From Hoylesella pleuritidis JCM 14110 (GTDB taxonomy: Bacteria > Bacteroidota > Bacteroidia > Bacteroidales > Bacteroidaceae): a stretch of DNA of 64,000 bases. The DNA lies in assembly GCF_000613725.1 (NCBI RefSeq), contig NZ_BAJN01000001.1, positions 248,001-312,000 of the forward strand, in the 5' to 3' direction. Shown here piece by piece: positions 36,881 to 46,559 of this stretch (position 1 is its first letter; each line of letters starts with the position of its first letter). The position numbers and the translations under genes are program-made. The notes below the pieces were generated by a model, which was given only the letters and a program-made list of their open reading frames with translations, was not told where the DNA came from and did not search any database.

Positions 36881-37501
36881 TCAAAATATATCAATATTGA
36901 GAGGTTTTAACGCTTTTCGTGCCATATTCGCATAGACATATCCTAATTGAATGAACCGTTCTACACTGGCCAATGCTGCCCGTCTGACTCCCATATTACC
37001 GCTTTGCAAAGCCACATAAACCTGATCCAGATACTCATTAATACCTCGTGCATTAGGCTCTTGCCCCTGCATAAACAAACGGGCGAGTATTTGATAGCTG
37101 CAAATCTGACGGAGATCATCATCCGAGGCCATCCATTCGTAAGCCAAGATTGGTGCATAATCTAAGTGCTGATACAGATTAAAAGCAGCTAACTCGGCTA
37201 TTTCCTGCGAGGGAGTCTGCTCCATCCAGATATCAACCACTTCCGGTAACATCTGCTCCGGAGGCATTATCATCGTCGCCAGAATCTTACATTCACGGAT
37301 ATTTTCTTTCCATAACGCGATAGCTAGCTCATAATCCTTACCATATTCGGCTGCCATCGCTTTCAATGTGGGAATGGGAACGCCCCAGTTCAGTTTATAT
37401 TCAACCCCTTTCTCACGCATTGATCGCGATGCATCGCCATTCATATAGAGCCGGAAAGACTGTTTGATCTTCCTTAGTTTCGTACTGTTCTCTTCCGTCA
37501 T
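36881..37501 (-). CDS. AlkD-like HEAT-repeat protein (DNA alkylation repair family)
   Basis: A 206-residue all-helical protein resembling the DNA alkylation repair (AlkD-like) superfamily, with repeating helix pairs such as GVPIPTLKAMAAEYGKDYELAIALW (in part) and NMGVRRAALASVERFI. AlkD proteins are HEAT-repeat glycosylases that remove alkylated bases; this branch is divergent and glycosylase activity is not certain. Its start overlaps the M49 peptidase stop by 4 bp (ATGA), showing co-translation. Confidence 0.75.
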   Translation of the reverse strand: MTEENSTKLRKIKQSFRLYMNGDASRSMREKGVEYKLNWGVPIPTLKAMAAEYGKDYELAIALWKENIRECKILATMIMPPEQMLPEVVDIWMEQTPSQEIAELAAFNLYQHLDYAPILAYEWMASDDDLRQICSYQILARLFMQGQEPNARGINEYLDQVYVALQSGNMGVRRAALASVERFIQLGYVYANMARKALKPLNIDIF

Positions 37502-39450
37502 AACAATCCGAACTCTTCACTATAACGCAACATCTGATCCGAATATGTCTCCGTATAATCGAGCAGAACATCTACAATCTCACCTTTCTCATCAAAAACC
37601 GGCTGCATCCGCGGGTTGATGAATCCCTTATAAGGTGCAAGATTCAAACGAGCATATCTTTCCAACACTTCGTGATGCAATTCACTGTCCACCATAACAG
37701 CATACTCCTCCACCAAATCACGTGCTGCCGCAAAGTCGCCTTCGCTCTTGATGCGCTGGATTTCGGCCAAGAGTCGGGCAAAAAGATCTCGTAATGCTTG
37801 ATAATCATCAATGACTACGAATGTTTTCCCATTTTGACGGGTCAGCGAAACAATGCCTTTACCCTGCTCATATACCCAATGTGCAACGAGTGCACGGTTG
37901 CGCATATGCGCCTCCTCGATACAATGCCCGGGACGAATACGCGTTAGTTGTGTCATCAAGCCATTGAGAATATAAGTATAATAATGTGCTTGATAAGCCT
38001 CTCTGTCACTCAATAATCCTAATTCTATGAGTTTATCATCAGCCATATAATACAATCCGAACAGATCAGCACGCGCTTCTTCGATCGTATTCCCATATTC
38101 TTTGAGGGCATCCAAATCCACACCGGGCAGCAGTTGACCGCTTCCGTGCCCCAAACATTCGTGCAGATCGGTGTGCAGATCATCACAAAGATCACCGTAA
38201 CGGTCAATCAATGCCCGTGTCGTTTCATCGCAAACAAACTCTTCATAAAAGCCATTGCCGTGTGCAGCCTTATTATATGCTTCGGTAAGATTACCGATCG
38301 TGACACTTTTTGAACCGTATCTCGCCCGGATCCAATCGGCATTGGGTAAGTTGATTCCTATGGCTGTGGAAGGGTATTCATCACCTCCGAGCATCGCAGC
38401 GCATATCACATTAGCCGTAACACCGCGCACTTGGCTCTTGCGGAAACGCGGATCCACGGGTGAATGGTCTTCAAACCATTGTGCATTTTGGCATATTTTC
38501 TGCGTGCGACGCGTTGCTTCAAGATCTTTATATTCAACAATTCCTTCCCAAGAACCTTTTAATCCAAGGGGATCTCCATAGACTTCAATGAATCCATTAA
38601 TAAAATCTACCCTACCTTCCTGTTCTTTAAGCCATTCGATAGAATATTGATCAAAGGCCTTTAAGTCACCCGTACGGTAATAGTCGATGAGCAATCGGAT
38701 CACGTGTTTTTGCTGTTCATTTTCTGCTACAGTAATTGCCCGTTCCAACCAAGAGATAATTACCTGAATGGCACGACCATATCGTCCGCTTTCCGTCCAT
38801 TTAAGTTCGGAAATCGAACCATCCGATTTCACCACGGTCGAATTCAATCCCCACGAGGGCGGTTCCTCATCACTGTCTGACTTCAATGCCTTGTAGTAAT
38901 CTTCAACCTCTTTTTGCGTTACACCATCATAAAAATTGCACGCCGAGGTCTTAACCAAATCATCTCCAGCCGCCTTATTGACACGCTTGGGTAATACCTC
39001 AGCATCAAAGATTACCGGGAATATCTCACGGATAAAATCTGTAGCCTGCATTCCTTCTTGTTGCAAAGGCCAAGCAGATACGCCCAACTTCTCAATCTCA
39101 TTTTGTAGAAAATCTTCCGAGAATTCAGGCTGAAACTTCTCACATCCATAATGATGATAGATGCCGTTAGAGAACCACAGGCGTTTAAGATAAAGTTCCA
39201 ACGCCTTGAAATCAGGAAGATCTTTCGACCCATTATACCTTATATATATAGCTTCTAAAACTTTCCGAATCCATAAATTGTATTTACCGAATTGGTCGGT
39301 TGTGATATCTCGGCCCGCAAGTGTGGCTTGAGACAAGTAATAGATATATGCTTTCTGACGAGCAGATAATTCTTCAAAACCATTAAGCCGATAGCGAAGC
39401 AACTGCAAATCGGCAAATCGCTCGTCTGTATAAATAAAATTTTGTATCAT
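37498..39450 (-). CDS. M49-family (dipeptidyl peptidase III-like) zinc metallopeptidase
   Basis: A 650-residue cytosolic peptidase. The M49 signature HECLGH (about residue 429) binds zinc and is followed by the distal EEARAD glutamate about 30 residues later; both are intact. DPP III enzymes remove dipeptides from the N-terminus of short peptides, fitting the amino-acid-fermenting habit of this group. Homologues in Bacteroidetes are often mislabelled dihydrofolate reductase. No signal peptide. Overlaps the AlkD-like gene by 4 bp. Confidence 0.88.
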   Translation of the reverse strand: MIQNFIYTDERFADLQLLRYRLNGFEELSARQKAYIYYLSQATLAGRDITTDQFGKYNLWIRKVLEAIYIRYNGSKDLPDFKALELYLKRLWFSNGIYHHYGCEKFQPEFSEDFLQNEIEKLGVSAWPLQQEGMQATDFIREIFPVIFDAEVLPKRVNKAAGDDLVKTSACNFYDGVTQKEVEDYYKALKSDSDEEPPSWGLNSTVVKSDGSISELKWTESGRYGRAIQVIISWLERAITVAENEQQKHVIRLLIDYYRTGDLKAFDQYSIEWLKEQEGRVDFINGFIEVYGDPLGLKGSWEGIVEYKDLEATRRTQKICQNAQWFEDHSPVDPRFRKSQVRGVTANVICAAMLGGDEYPSTAIGINLPNADWIRARYGSKSVTIGNLTEAYNKAAHGNGFYEEFVCDETTRALIDRYGDLCDDLHTDLHECLGHGSGQLLPGVDLDALKEYGNTIEEARADLFGLYYMADDKLIELGLLSDREAYQAHYYTYILNGLMTQLTRIRPGHCIEEAHMRNRALVAHWVYEQGKGIVSLTRQNGKTFVVIDDYQALRDLFARLLAEIQRIKSEGDFAAARDLVEEYAVMVDSELHHEVLERYARLNLAPYKGFINPRMQPVFDEKGEIVDVLLDYTETYSDQMLRYSEEFGLL

Positions 39451-39478
39451 TTTTAATTAACGAAAGGGTGTAAAAATA

Positions 39479-39946
39479 TTACTTTTCAGACTCCCGTTTG
39501 CGCTTAGTCGACTTTTTATCAGTAACTCTTCGCTGCGGAAGATAACGTAATTTGTAAGCCCGTGGCGTACACCCGTTAATCTTATAAAAAGCCGCATAGA
39601 ACGACTGACGATTAGAGAAGCCTACCATATAGGATATATCCTCGATATTTAAGTCCTGATAACGCTTGTCAGCCAACAGTGCCATCGCCTCTTCAATGCG
39701 ATAACTATTGACTAAAGCTGCATAATTTGTGTGAAACCTAACGTTGAGAACAGCCGAAATGTAGCGCGTATTTGTACAGAGATCCATAGCTAATCGCTTA
39801 GCCGAATAACCCTTATCCTTATACATTTTCTTAATAAGGAGAGCATTGATAATTTTTTCTTTCAAGTCATCCATCAACTGTGGGCTAACCAGTGTACGAT
39901 AAGCCGCCTCCTTGATCTTCTTGTCTGTAATGTTGTATTTTGCCAT
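39479..39946 (-). CDS. AraC-type helix-turn-helix DNA-binding protein
   Basis: A 155-residue protein consisting mainly of an AraC-type double HTH: YSAKRLAMDLCTNTRYISAVL and IEDISYMVGFSNRQSFYAAFYK (in part) plus the closing GCTPRAYKLRYL. There is no sensory N-terminal domain and the tail is strongly basic (KKSTKRKRESEK). Start at 39946 is preferred over 39982 because the promoter's predicted transcription start lies near 39973. Divergent from recQ with about 100 bp between them; target genes unknown. Confidence 0.82.
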   Translation of the reverse strand: MAKYNITDKKIKEAAYRTLVSPQLMDDLKEKIINALLIKKMYKDKGYSAKRLAMDLCTNTRYISAVLNVRFHTNYAALVNSYRIEEAMALLADKRYQDLNIEDISYMVGFSNRQSFYAAFYKINGCTPRAYKLRYLPQRRVTDKKSTKRKRESEK

Positions 39947-39979
39947 TTCTACACGTAACAATATGCCACCTAACTGATG

Positions 39980-40010
39980 CAAAAATAGTTATTATTTTGC
40001 GTATAATCAA
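39980..40010 (-). promoter_or_regulatory. Promoter of the AraC-type gene
   Basis: Minus strand TATTTTTG (39980-39987) with TTG (40008-40010) about 20 bp upstream. Shares the short gap with the divergent recQ promoter. Confidence 0.55.
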
Positions 40011-40017
40011 GTTTTAG

Positions 40018-40049
40018 TGTGAGTTTTTTCACAAAATACCGTAACTTTG
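40018..40049 (+). promoter_or_regulatory. Promoter of recQ
   Basis: TAACTTTG (40042-40049) is a good -7 element; the -33 position holds TGTG (40018-40021), a weak match. Leader of about 10 nt. Confidence 0.5.
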
Positions 40050-40064
40050 CGGTAAAGTTAAACG

Positions 40065-41912
40065 ATGGATATATCTTTTCTCCTCAAAAAATATTATGGT
40101 TTCAGTACATTCAGACCAAATCAATGCGAAATCATCAACGACATTATAGCAGGTAACGACTGCCTCGTATTGATGCCCACAGGTGGCGGAAAGAGTATAT
40201 GTTACCAGATTCCGGCCTTAGCAATGCAAGGAACGGCCATCGTAGTATCGCCACTGATCAGTTTGATGTACGACCAAGTGGAGGCGCTCAAAGCCAACGG
40301 TATCTCAGCAGAAGCACTCAACAGCGGCAACGATATGAACCAAGACCTCATCATCAAACGCCGTTGTCTTGCGGGAGACATCAAACTTCTCTATATGTCT
40401 CCCGAACGATTGATTTCCGAAATACCCTTTCTGCTCAGCGAAATCAAAATCAGTCTGATTGCTATTGACGAAGCCCACTGCATCAGTCAATGGGGACACG
40501 ACTTCCGACCGGAATATTCTCAATTAGGCATTCTGCACGACAAATTTCCCCAAACGTCCATCGTGGCCCTTACGGCAACGGCCGACAAGGTAACAAGACA
40601 GGACATTATCGAACAGCTTCGCCTGCAAGTAAGCACCGAGGAACATATTTATATTTCCTCGTTCGACCGCCCTAATCTGTCGCTGAGCGTACGAAAGGAA
40701 TCGGGAAAAGCCGAGAAAATGAAAGTCATTGTCAGCCATATTGAAGAGCATCCGGGCGATGCCGGCATTATATATTGTCTCAGTCGAAAGACTACCGAGA
40801 GCATAGCCGAATATCTGTGCAAACGAAACATCCGCGCCGTAGCCTATCACGCGGGGATGTCAGCAGCCGAAAGAAGTAGGATTCAGGAGCAGTTCAAAAA
40901 TGATCGGACGCCCGTTGTCTGTGCCACAATTGCTTTCGGAATGGGCATTGACAAAAGTAATGTACGCTGGATATTCCATTATAATATGCCCAAAAGCATT
41001 GAAAGCTTTTATCAGGAGATAGGCCGTGCAGGCCGAGATGGGGCTCCTGCCGATACCATTCTGTTTTATTCGCTGTCCGACGTTATTCAATTGCGACGTT
41101 TTGCCAATGAAAGCGGCCAACGGGAAGTGAATCTCGAAAAGCTGCAACGGATGCAAGACTATGCCGAAAGCAGTGTTTGCCGACGCCGTATTCTGTTGAA
41201 CTATTTCGGCGAACAAAGCGATCACGACTGCAGTCATTGTGACGTATGCCTGAGTCCGCCCCGAAAATTTGACGGAACACAACTCATCCAAAAGTCACTC
41301 AGCGCAATAGCACGCACGAATCAGCACATCCGATTCAGTACGACCATCGAAATTCTCCGCGGAATAGTATCGTCTGCAGTTGTGAGAAACGGTTATGACC
41401 GCATCAAGACATTCGGTGCAGGGCGCGATATCAGTACAGCAGAGTGGCAAGACTATCTATTGCAAATGCTGCAAATGGGTTTTATCGAGATCGCTTATAA
41501 CGAAGACGACGCCATCAAGATAACCCTCAGCGGACAAGATGTCCTCTATGGTCGGAAGCAAGCAGAATTAGCCGTTCATCAGAAACAAGAACCCATCAAA
41601 CGAAAAGAGACAAAACGTTCGCTCCGTCGGCGTGAACGGGTGGAGATAGCAACCTCTCAGATATTCCCCGAAGTCCACGTTTCACACGTAGAAGATGCTG
41701 GTCTCTTCTCCGCACTACGTCAATTGCGCTTTGCCTTGGCCCAGGAACAAGGCTTTCCGGCCTATATCGTTCTATCAGACAAAGTTCTTCACACCCTCGC
41801 TGCCGAAAAACCGACAACCAAAGAGCAGTTTGGTAATATTCCCGGAATTGGTGAATACAAGAAAGAAAAGTACAGCGAGGCTTTCATCCAGGTCATCAAG
41901 AGATTCGTCTAA
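40065..41912 (+). CDS. recQ: ATP-dependent DNA helicase RecQ
   Basis: 3'-5' superfamily 2 helicase for recombination and replication-fork repair. 615 residues. Order: FRPNQCEII (Q-motif region), Walker A MPTGGGKS (about 35-42), DEAH box IDEAHC, helicase C domain with GRAGRDG, zinc-binding cysteines (SSVCRRRILLNYFGE in part, CSHCDVC), a winged helix (about 415-510), and a C-terminal HRDC domain (about 540-615). Followed by a short hairpin. Intact. Confidence 0.96.
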   Translation: MDISFLLKKYYGFSTFRPNQCEIINDIIAGNDCLVLMPTGGGKSICYQIPALAMQGTAIVVSPLISLMYDQVEALKANGISAEALNSGNDMNQDLIIKRRCLAGDIKLLYMSPERLISEIPFLLSEIKISLIAIDEAHCISQWGHDFRPEYSQLGILHDKFPQTSIVALTATADKVTRQDIIEQLRLQVSTEEHIYISSFDRPNLSLSVRKESGKAEKMKVIVSHIEEHPGDAGIIYCLSRKTTESIAEYLCKRNIRAVAYHAGMSAAERSRIQEQFKNDRTPVVCATIAFGMGIDKSNVRWIFHYNMPKSIESFYQEIGRAGRDGAPADTILFYSLSDVIQLRRFANESGQREVNLEKLQRMQDYAESSVCRRRILLNYFGEQSDHDCSHCDVCLSPPRKFDGTQLIQKSLSAIARTNQHIRFSTTIEILRGIVSSAVVRNGYDRIKTFGAGRDISTAEWQDYLLQMLQMGFIEIAYNEDDAIKITLSGQDVLYGRKQAELAVHQKQEPIKRKETKRSLRRRERVEIATSQIFPEVHVSHVEDAGLFSALRQLRFALAQEQGFPAYIVLSDKVLHTLAAEKPTTKEQFGNIPGIGEYKKEKYSEAFIQVIKRFV

Positions 41913-41957
41913 ACTTCCTCCTACTACATCGATCGACCTTAACTATTATGAAAAAAG

Positions 41958-41971
41958 CAGACAAAAGTCTG
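41958..41971 (+). terminator. Short hairpin after recQ
   Basis: CAGAC-AAAA-GTCTG, followed by TTT on the plus strand and preceded by six A. Weak as an intrinsic terminator for recQ, but a better one reading leftward. Confidence 0.45.
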
Positions 41972-42020
41972 TTTACCAATCAAAGAAATATAGCTTGAAG
42001 AAAAACTCCTGACAACCCTC

Positions 42021-42152
42021 AAACAGATACTTATCGCTCGGCTATTGGTTTTCGAAAAGATGAAATACCGTTAACAGACGCATCAAAAACCATAAATCAC
42101 AAGGTGAAAAAGAGCTTTCCATCATGTCGTTAACAGCTATTCATCCCTTAAA
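42021..42152. repeat. Decayed 22-bp repeat array between recQ and pcrA
   Basis: Read in steps of 22 from 42021, several units keep the start of the 22-bp family seen at 50564 and 60178: AAACAGATA (42021), ATACCGTTAA (42065), AAACCATAAATCAC (42087; 14 of 22 match), TAACAGCTATTCA (42131). Other units barely match. Same length and context as the clear arrays, but this one is marginal. A separate hairpin (ATCCCTT at 42143-42149 with AAGGGAT at 42168-42174) and a 12-bp palindrome at 42243-42254 also lie in this 411-bp gap, which holds no gene. Confidence 0.4.
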
Positions 42153-42323
42153 CTGAAATCTTTTGAAAAGGGATAAATGTCAACGCACTTATTATCAACC
42201 AATTAACAAAACGGTAAAAACGGCATATTTATATCCAAGGTAACAGTCGACTGTAAATAACGCAAAGGTGAGAGCGTTTACCACTCCGATTTATTGACAC
42301 TTTCACTTATCATTCTATCAAAA

Positions 42324-44813
42324 TCACCCAATCACTTTGAATCGGGCGAATTTCAACAGAAGTTGCTTGCGACCGGTGTTTTTGAACTCTACGGTAGCCT
42401 TGGCATTCTCTCCTGTTCCTTCTATTTTAGTGACCGTCCCGATACCGAAACGCTGGTGTTCGATAACCGAACCTTCATGTAAACCGGTGTCATTGGGCAT
42501 CGAAGCCCCCTTCTCCCCTACCGTTCGATTGCCGTTTAACACGGCATCTTCAAGTTTGTGGAGATTGCCGCTACCTGCGTTCAGTTGACGTTTGAACGCT
42601 GGAGAGAACGGATTTACTGGATTTTCGTGGTGATGAGGACCTGTAATTTTAGGTTTGACATCGGCCCGAAACTGGTCCGCTACGGGTCTGCTGTTCTGCA
42701 TCCGACTGCCATAATCGGGCTCATCATCAGCCGATGAGCGGAAAGCTGAATAGTGATGACCAATTCGGAAGTCATCATTCTTGAAACGAGACGGGCGATT
42801 GTAGGAGCTGCGTACATAGGAGCGGGAAGCGTAATCATCGTAGTTGGCCTCGCCCTCAATGCGCAGCAAAGCGGGATCAATGTCCTGGATAAAACGGCTC
42901 GGTGTGTCGAACTCCATCTTACCAAAACGAAAACGATTCTTGGCGCATGTCAGAATGCAATGCTTCTCGGCACGCGTAATGGCGACATAAAGCAGGCGAC
43001 GCTCTTCTTCGAGCTCCCGGACGCTGTTGGTCGACAACGGACTGGGGAAAATATTCTCCTCTAATCCCACGATGAAAACCGTCGGAAACTCCAATCCTTT
43101 GGCCGAATGCACCGTCATCAATGTCACGCGGCTCTGCTCATCAGTATCGCTATCGAGGTCGGTTAAGAGTGAAACCTCTTGAAGAAAATCGGTGAGATAG
43201 ATTTGATTTTCTTGTCCTTCTTCGCGCCGACTTTCAACAAAGTCTTGCATTCCGGATAGAAATTCCTCCAAGTTTTCTTGCCGTGCAAGACTCTCTGGAT
43301 CGGTTTCGGAAAAAAGATCGGCACTGATTCCGCTCACCTTAATCAATTCCTGACCCAGTGAATAAGCATCAGTGTCTTGCTTTTTCTCGATAAAGCTGCT
43401 GATCAAAGCCCTGAAAGCGTCTAACTTGGTGATGGTTCCTCGGTTGACATTCAGCTGATATGCGGCAGGATTGGTAATCACTTCCCAAAAGCTCACACCG
43501 CTTTGCCGGGCTGATTCAGCAATTTTGGCAACCGTAGTGTTGCCGATTCCGCGGGCAGGATAGTTGATAATACGCTTGAAAGCCTCCTCATCGTCAGGAT
43601 TGGCAACCAATCGGAAGTAAGCGATAATATCCTTGATCTCCTTGCGTTGATAGAAACTCAAACCACCATAAATGCGATATGGAATACTCTGTCGGCGCAT
43701 CTCTTCCTCGAACGAACGGCTCTGAGAATTGGTTCGATAGAGAATGGCGAAGTCGCTATACTCACATCGCTCCACGGCTTTGATACGTTTGATTTCCTTA
43801 CAGACAATAATGGCCTCCTCCTTATCCGAATAAGCCTGTTTGAAAACGAGTTTTTCGCCCTCGTCGTTGCGGCTAAATACATCTTTGTGAATCTGTCTAC
43901 CGTTATGCTTAATCAGACTGTTGGCAGCCTGAACGATGCGTTGTGTAGAACGATAATTCTGCTCAAGCTTGAAAAGTTTGGCTTCTTCGTAAATCGTTTG
44001 GAAATCGAGAATATTATCAATGTCGGCTCCTCGGAATCCGTAAATGCTCTGTGCGTCATCGCCTACAACGCAAACGCGGCGGTGTTCGCGTGTCAACTGC
44101 AAAACGATGCACTGCTGCACGTAATTGGTATCTTGGTACTCGTCAACTAAAACATAGCGAAAGTGCTCCGCATATTTACGCAACACGTCGGGATACTCGG
44201 TAAACAGCGTATGCGTCATCACCAAAAGATCGTCAAAGTCCATAGCATTGGCTTTACGACAACGCTGGCAATAATTGGCATAAACTTGCCAGAGAGCCGA
44301 CATCCGGCTCTGTCGATCGCGCTCCAACAGTTCTTTATTCTGTGCGTATTGTGCCGGAAGAATCAGATGATTCTTTGCCATTGAGATCCGACTGTGCACA
44401 GATGCGGGTTTATATACCTTGTCGTCGAGCGCCATCTCTTTGATAATGGTTTTGAGCAACGACCGAGAGTCAGCTTCATCATAGATGGTAAAATCAGCAT
44501 TGAAGCCCAATAGCTGGGCCTCTACACGTAGAATGCGCGAGAAGATAGAGTGAAACGTACCCATATTGAGCCGCCGTGCCGCTTCATGTCCGACAAGATG
44601 ACCGATGCGTTGCTTCATTTCATTGGCTGCCTTGTTGGTAAACGTGAGTGCAAGAATATCCCACGGCGCCATACCCTGCGCCAAAAGATAAGCGATTTTA
44701 TAAGTAAGTACGCGCGTCTTACCCGATCCCGCCCCGGCAATCACCAGTTGCGGACCTCCGTTATATTCAACGGCCATACGCTGACCGGCATTCAAATCTT
44801 TCAGCAATTCCAT
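42324..44813 (-). CDS. pcrA: UvrD/PcrA-family ATP-dependent DNA helicase
   Basis: Superfamily 1A 3'-5' helicase for excision repair and removal of protein roadblocks. 829 residues. Seen: LNAGQRMAVEYNGGP, Walker A AGAGSGKTRV (27-36), LTFTNKAANEMK, Walker B VDEYQDTN, GDDAQSIYGFRGA, motif IV-VI including TVHSAKGLEFP and LLYVAITRAEK, a Ser/Arg-rich linker (about 680-760), and a C-terminal Tudor-like domain (GSVIEHQRFGIGTVTKIEG in part) that contacts RNA polymerase in PcrA. The mtgA reading frame, once corrected, ends 1 bp before... in fact directly at this gene's start codon, so the two form an operon. Confidence 0.95.
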   Translation of the reverse strand: MELLKDLNAGQRMAVEYNGGPQLVIAGAGSGKTRVLTYKIAYLLAQGMAPWDILALTFTNKAANEMKQRIGHLVGHEAARRLNMGTFHSIFSRILRVEAQLLGFNADFTIYDEADSRSLLKTIIKEMALDDKVYKPASVHSRISMAKNHLILPAQYAQNKELLERDRQSRMSALWQVYANYCQRCRKANAMDFDDLLVMTHTLFTEYPDVLRKYAEHFRYVLVDEYQDTNYVQQCIVLQLTREHRRVCVVGDDAQSIYGFRGADIDNILDFQTIYEEAKLFKLEQNYRSTQRIVQAANSLIKHNGRQIHKDVFSRNDEGEKLVFKQAYSDKEEAIIVCKEIKRIKAVERCEYSDFAILYRTNSQSRSFEEEMRRQSIPYRIYGGLSFYQRKEIKDIIAYFRLVANPDDEEAFKRIINYPARGIGNTTVAKIAESARQSGVSFWEVITNPAAYQLNVNRGTITKLDAFRALISSFIEKKQDTDAYSLGQELIKVSGISADLFSETDPESLARQENLEEFLSGMQDFVESRREEGQENQIYLTDFLQEVSLLTDLDSDTDEQSRVTLMTVHSAKGLEFPTVFIVGLEENIFPSPLSTNSVRELEEERRLLYVAITRAEKHCILTCAKNRFRFGKMEFDTPSRFIQDIDPALLRIEGEANYDDYASRSYVRSSYNRPSRFKNDDFRIGHHYSAFRSSADDEPDYGSRMQNSRPVADQFRADVKPKITGPHHHENPVNPFSPAFKRQLNAGSGNLHKLEDAVLNGNRTVGEKGASMPNDTGLHEGSVIEHQRFGIGTVTKIEGTGENAKATVEFKNTGRKQLLLKFARFKVIG

Positions 44814-45547
44814 TTATTTGGATCTTTTGTACACACCACCCGACACGGTATTTGGGTTGATTTCTTCACCCTCTCGCGGGAAAGAGGGAATAAATTTCAT
44901 CTCTCTCAATATTCGTTTCTGCCTCAGACGCATATAGCGCCAGGTTTCTGCGAGTTGAACTTACGCGGATTAGGCAACGTAGCGGCAATCAACGCACAGT
45001 CAGCACGCGATAAATCAGATGCCATTTTACTGAAATGCTGTTCGGCAACGGCATCTGCTCCATAGATGCCATTACCCATTTCGATAGAGTTTAAGTAAAC
45101 TTCCATAATCCGTTGCTTACTCCAAAGCAGTTCGATCAGTGCCGTGAAGTACACCTCGAAGCCCTTTCTCATCCAGCTACGACCAGGCCATAGAAAGACG
45201 TTCTTGGCCGTTTGCTGCGATATTGTACTTGCTCCGTGCTTCTTTCCGCCTCCTAAATTATGGGCAACAGCCCGCTCGATGGCTTTGTAGTCAAAACCGT
45301 GATGCAGTAGAAAACGCTGATCTTCGCTCGCCATTACAGCCACAGGGAGATGCGGAGAAATCCGATCTATTGACACCCAATGATGATGAAGAGCGGGGCT
45401 TTGGTTTTCGCCGATTTGCTGAAAACAGCGAATGACCATTAGCGGTGTAATGTAAACGGGAATGAAACGATAAGCTACGACGACCAATATCGTTGAGCTG
45501 AAAAAGAGGCTGACGCCCCATCTAAAAATCTTTCTTATCATTTTCAT
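44814..45547 (-). pseudogene. mtgA: Monofunctional peptidoglycan glycosyltransferase, C-terminus frameshifted
   Basis: GT51 enzyme that polymerises lipid II into glycan strands at the inner membrane. One N-terminal membrane helix ([17 protein letters not shown]), catalytic [13 protein letters not shown], second motif [20 protein letters not shown] and [16 protein letters not shown] are intact. The main frame stops early at 44924 (KPGAICV). In the next frame the usual C-terminus continues as [14 protein letters not shown] and ends at 44814-44816, exactly abutting the pcrA start. A single missing base near 44937-44943 explains this. All catalytic residues precede the break, so even the truncated form might work. 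Start at 45547 preferred to 45571. Confidence 0.82.
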
Positions 45548-45673
45548 TCCAGTAAGACTATTATTACACATACAAGGGCAGGCCCAACGTTCGTTTGCTT
45601 ATGGCTGATAATCTTATATCCTGCCTACAAACAGACATCGAGTCTGCCCTTTCTGTTAATTGAAAATCATAAA

Positions 45674-46351
45674 TTACTTCAATGTCCCGTTATTAGCGGC
45701 GTCTACCATAGCCTGACTCGCATAAAGGAACACCTCTACCCGACGATTCTGTTGACGACCACTCGCTGTACTGTTGCTTGCCACCGGGTCAGAACTTCCT
45801 TTACCTTCAATATTTTGGAACTGCCCAGCCGGAACACCGCACTGCTTTAAATAATTCACAACACTTTGTGCACGGCTGTTGCTCAAAGGCACATTGATAC
45901 CGTCATTACCTGTTGAATCAGTATGGCCATAGATATCTACGTGACAGTCATTATTATTTTTGAGCACGGAAGAAAACTTTGCCAACTCGTTTTTGGAGGT
46001 CTGATTCAATACCGCTTTATTGGTAGCAAACAAGATTCCACTATCAAACGTTACCCTGACAGCCTTCAAACCATTGTTATCCGTTACCTCTTCCACCTTA
46101 GCATTTTTCACTTTCGCGGCCGTCTCGGCAGCCACTTTGTCCATATGTCTGCCTATCAGAGCCCCTGCTCCGGAACCAACCGCACCGCCGATAGCGGCAC
46201 CCACGGCCATATTTCCGGCAATCTTACCGATGATCCCACCAATCAACGTACCGCCGCCGGCACCAATCAAAGCACCCGTTCCTGTCTTGGTAGAACAACT
46301 AAAAATAACTGTAAGCCCCATAAATAGGGCTACAAACTTCATCCTTCTCAT
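45674..46351 (-). CDS. OmpA-family outer-membrane lipoprotein with glycine-zipper segment
   Basis: A 225-residue protein: signal with a lipobox-like VIFSC (Cys 19), a glycine-zipper region (about 27-68, GAGGGTLIGGIIGKIAGNMA in part) that can insert in or associate with membrane, and a C-terminal OmpA domain (about 110-215) with VDIYGHTDSTGND and NSRAQSVVNYL that binds peptidoglycan non-covalently. Likely a cell-envelope anchor in the Pal/YiaD group. Own promoter region shared divergently with proS. Confidence 0.88.
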   Translation of the reverse strand: MRRMKFVALFMGLTVIFSCSTKTGTGALIGAGGGTLIGGIIGKIAGNMAVGAAIGGAVGSGAGALIGRHMDKVAAETAAKVKNAKVEEVTDNNGLKAVRVTFDSGILFATNKAVLNQTSKNELAKFSSVLKNNNDCHVDIYGHTDSTGNDGINVPLSNSRAQSVVNYLKQCGVPAGQFQNIEGKGSSDPVASNSTASGRQQNRRVEVFLYASQAMVDAANNGTLK

Positions 46352-46559
46352 AATCTTTATCCCTTTGAACTACTATTTTAACTTTTACCTATTCCCCTTA
46401 AAACAATGCTGCAAAGGTAATTCTTTTTCCGTATTCATACATACTTGCCAACATTTTTTTGTAATTTTGCCACAAAATTACAGTAAATCGTTTGTTGAAT
46501 AATGGGATTTCGCCTAAAAACAGATATAGATTTCCCTAAAACGAATATCAAGACGTCTT

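Noticed and set aside
42243..42254. Perfect 12-bp palindrome ACAGTCGACTGT
   Set aside because: Isolated, far from a promoter; may be chance or part of the decayed repeat region.
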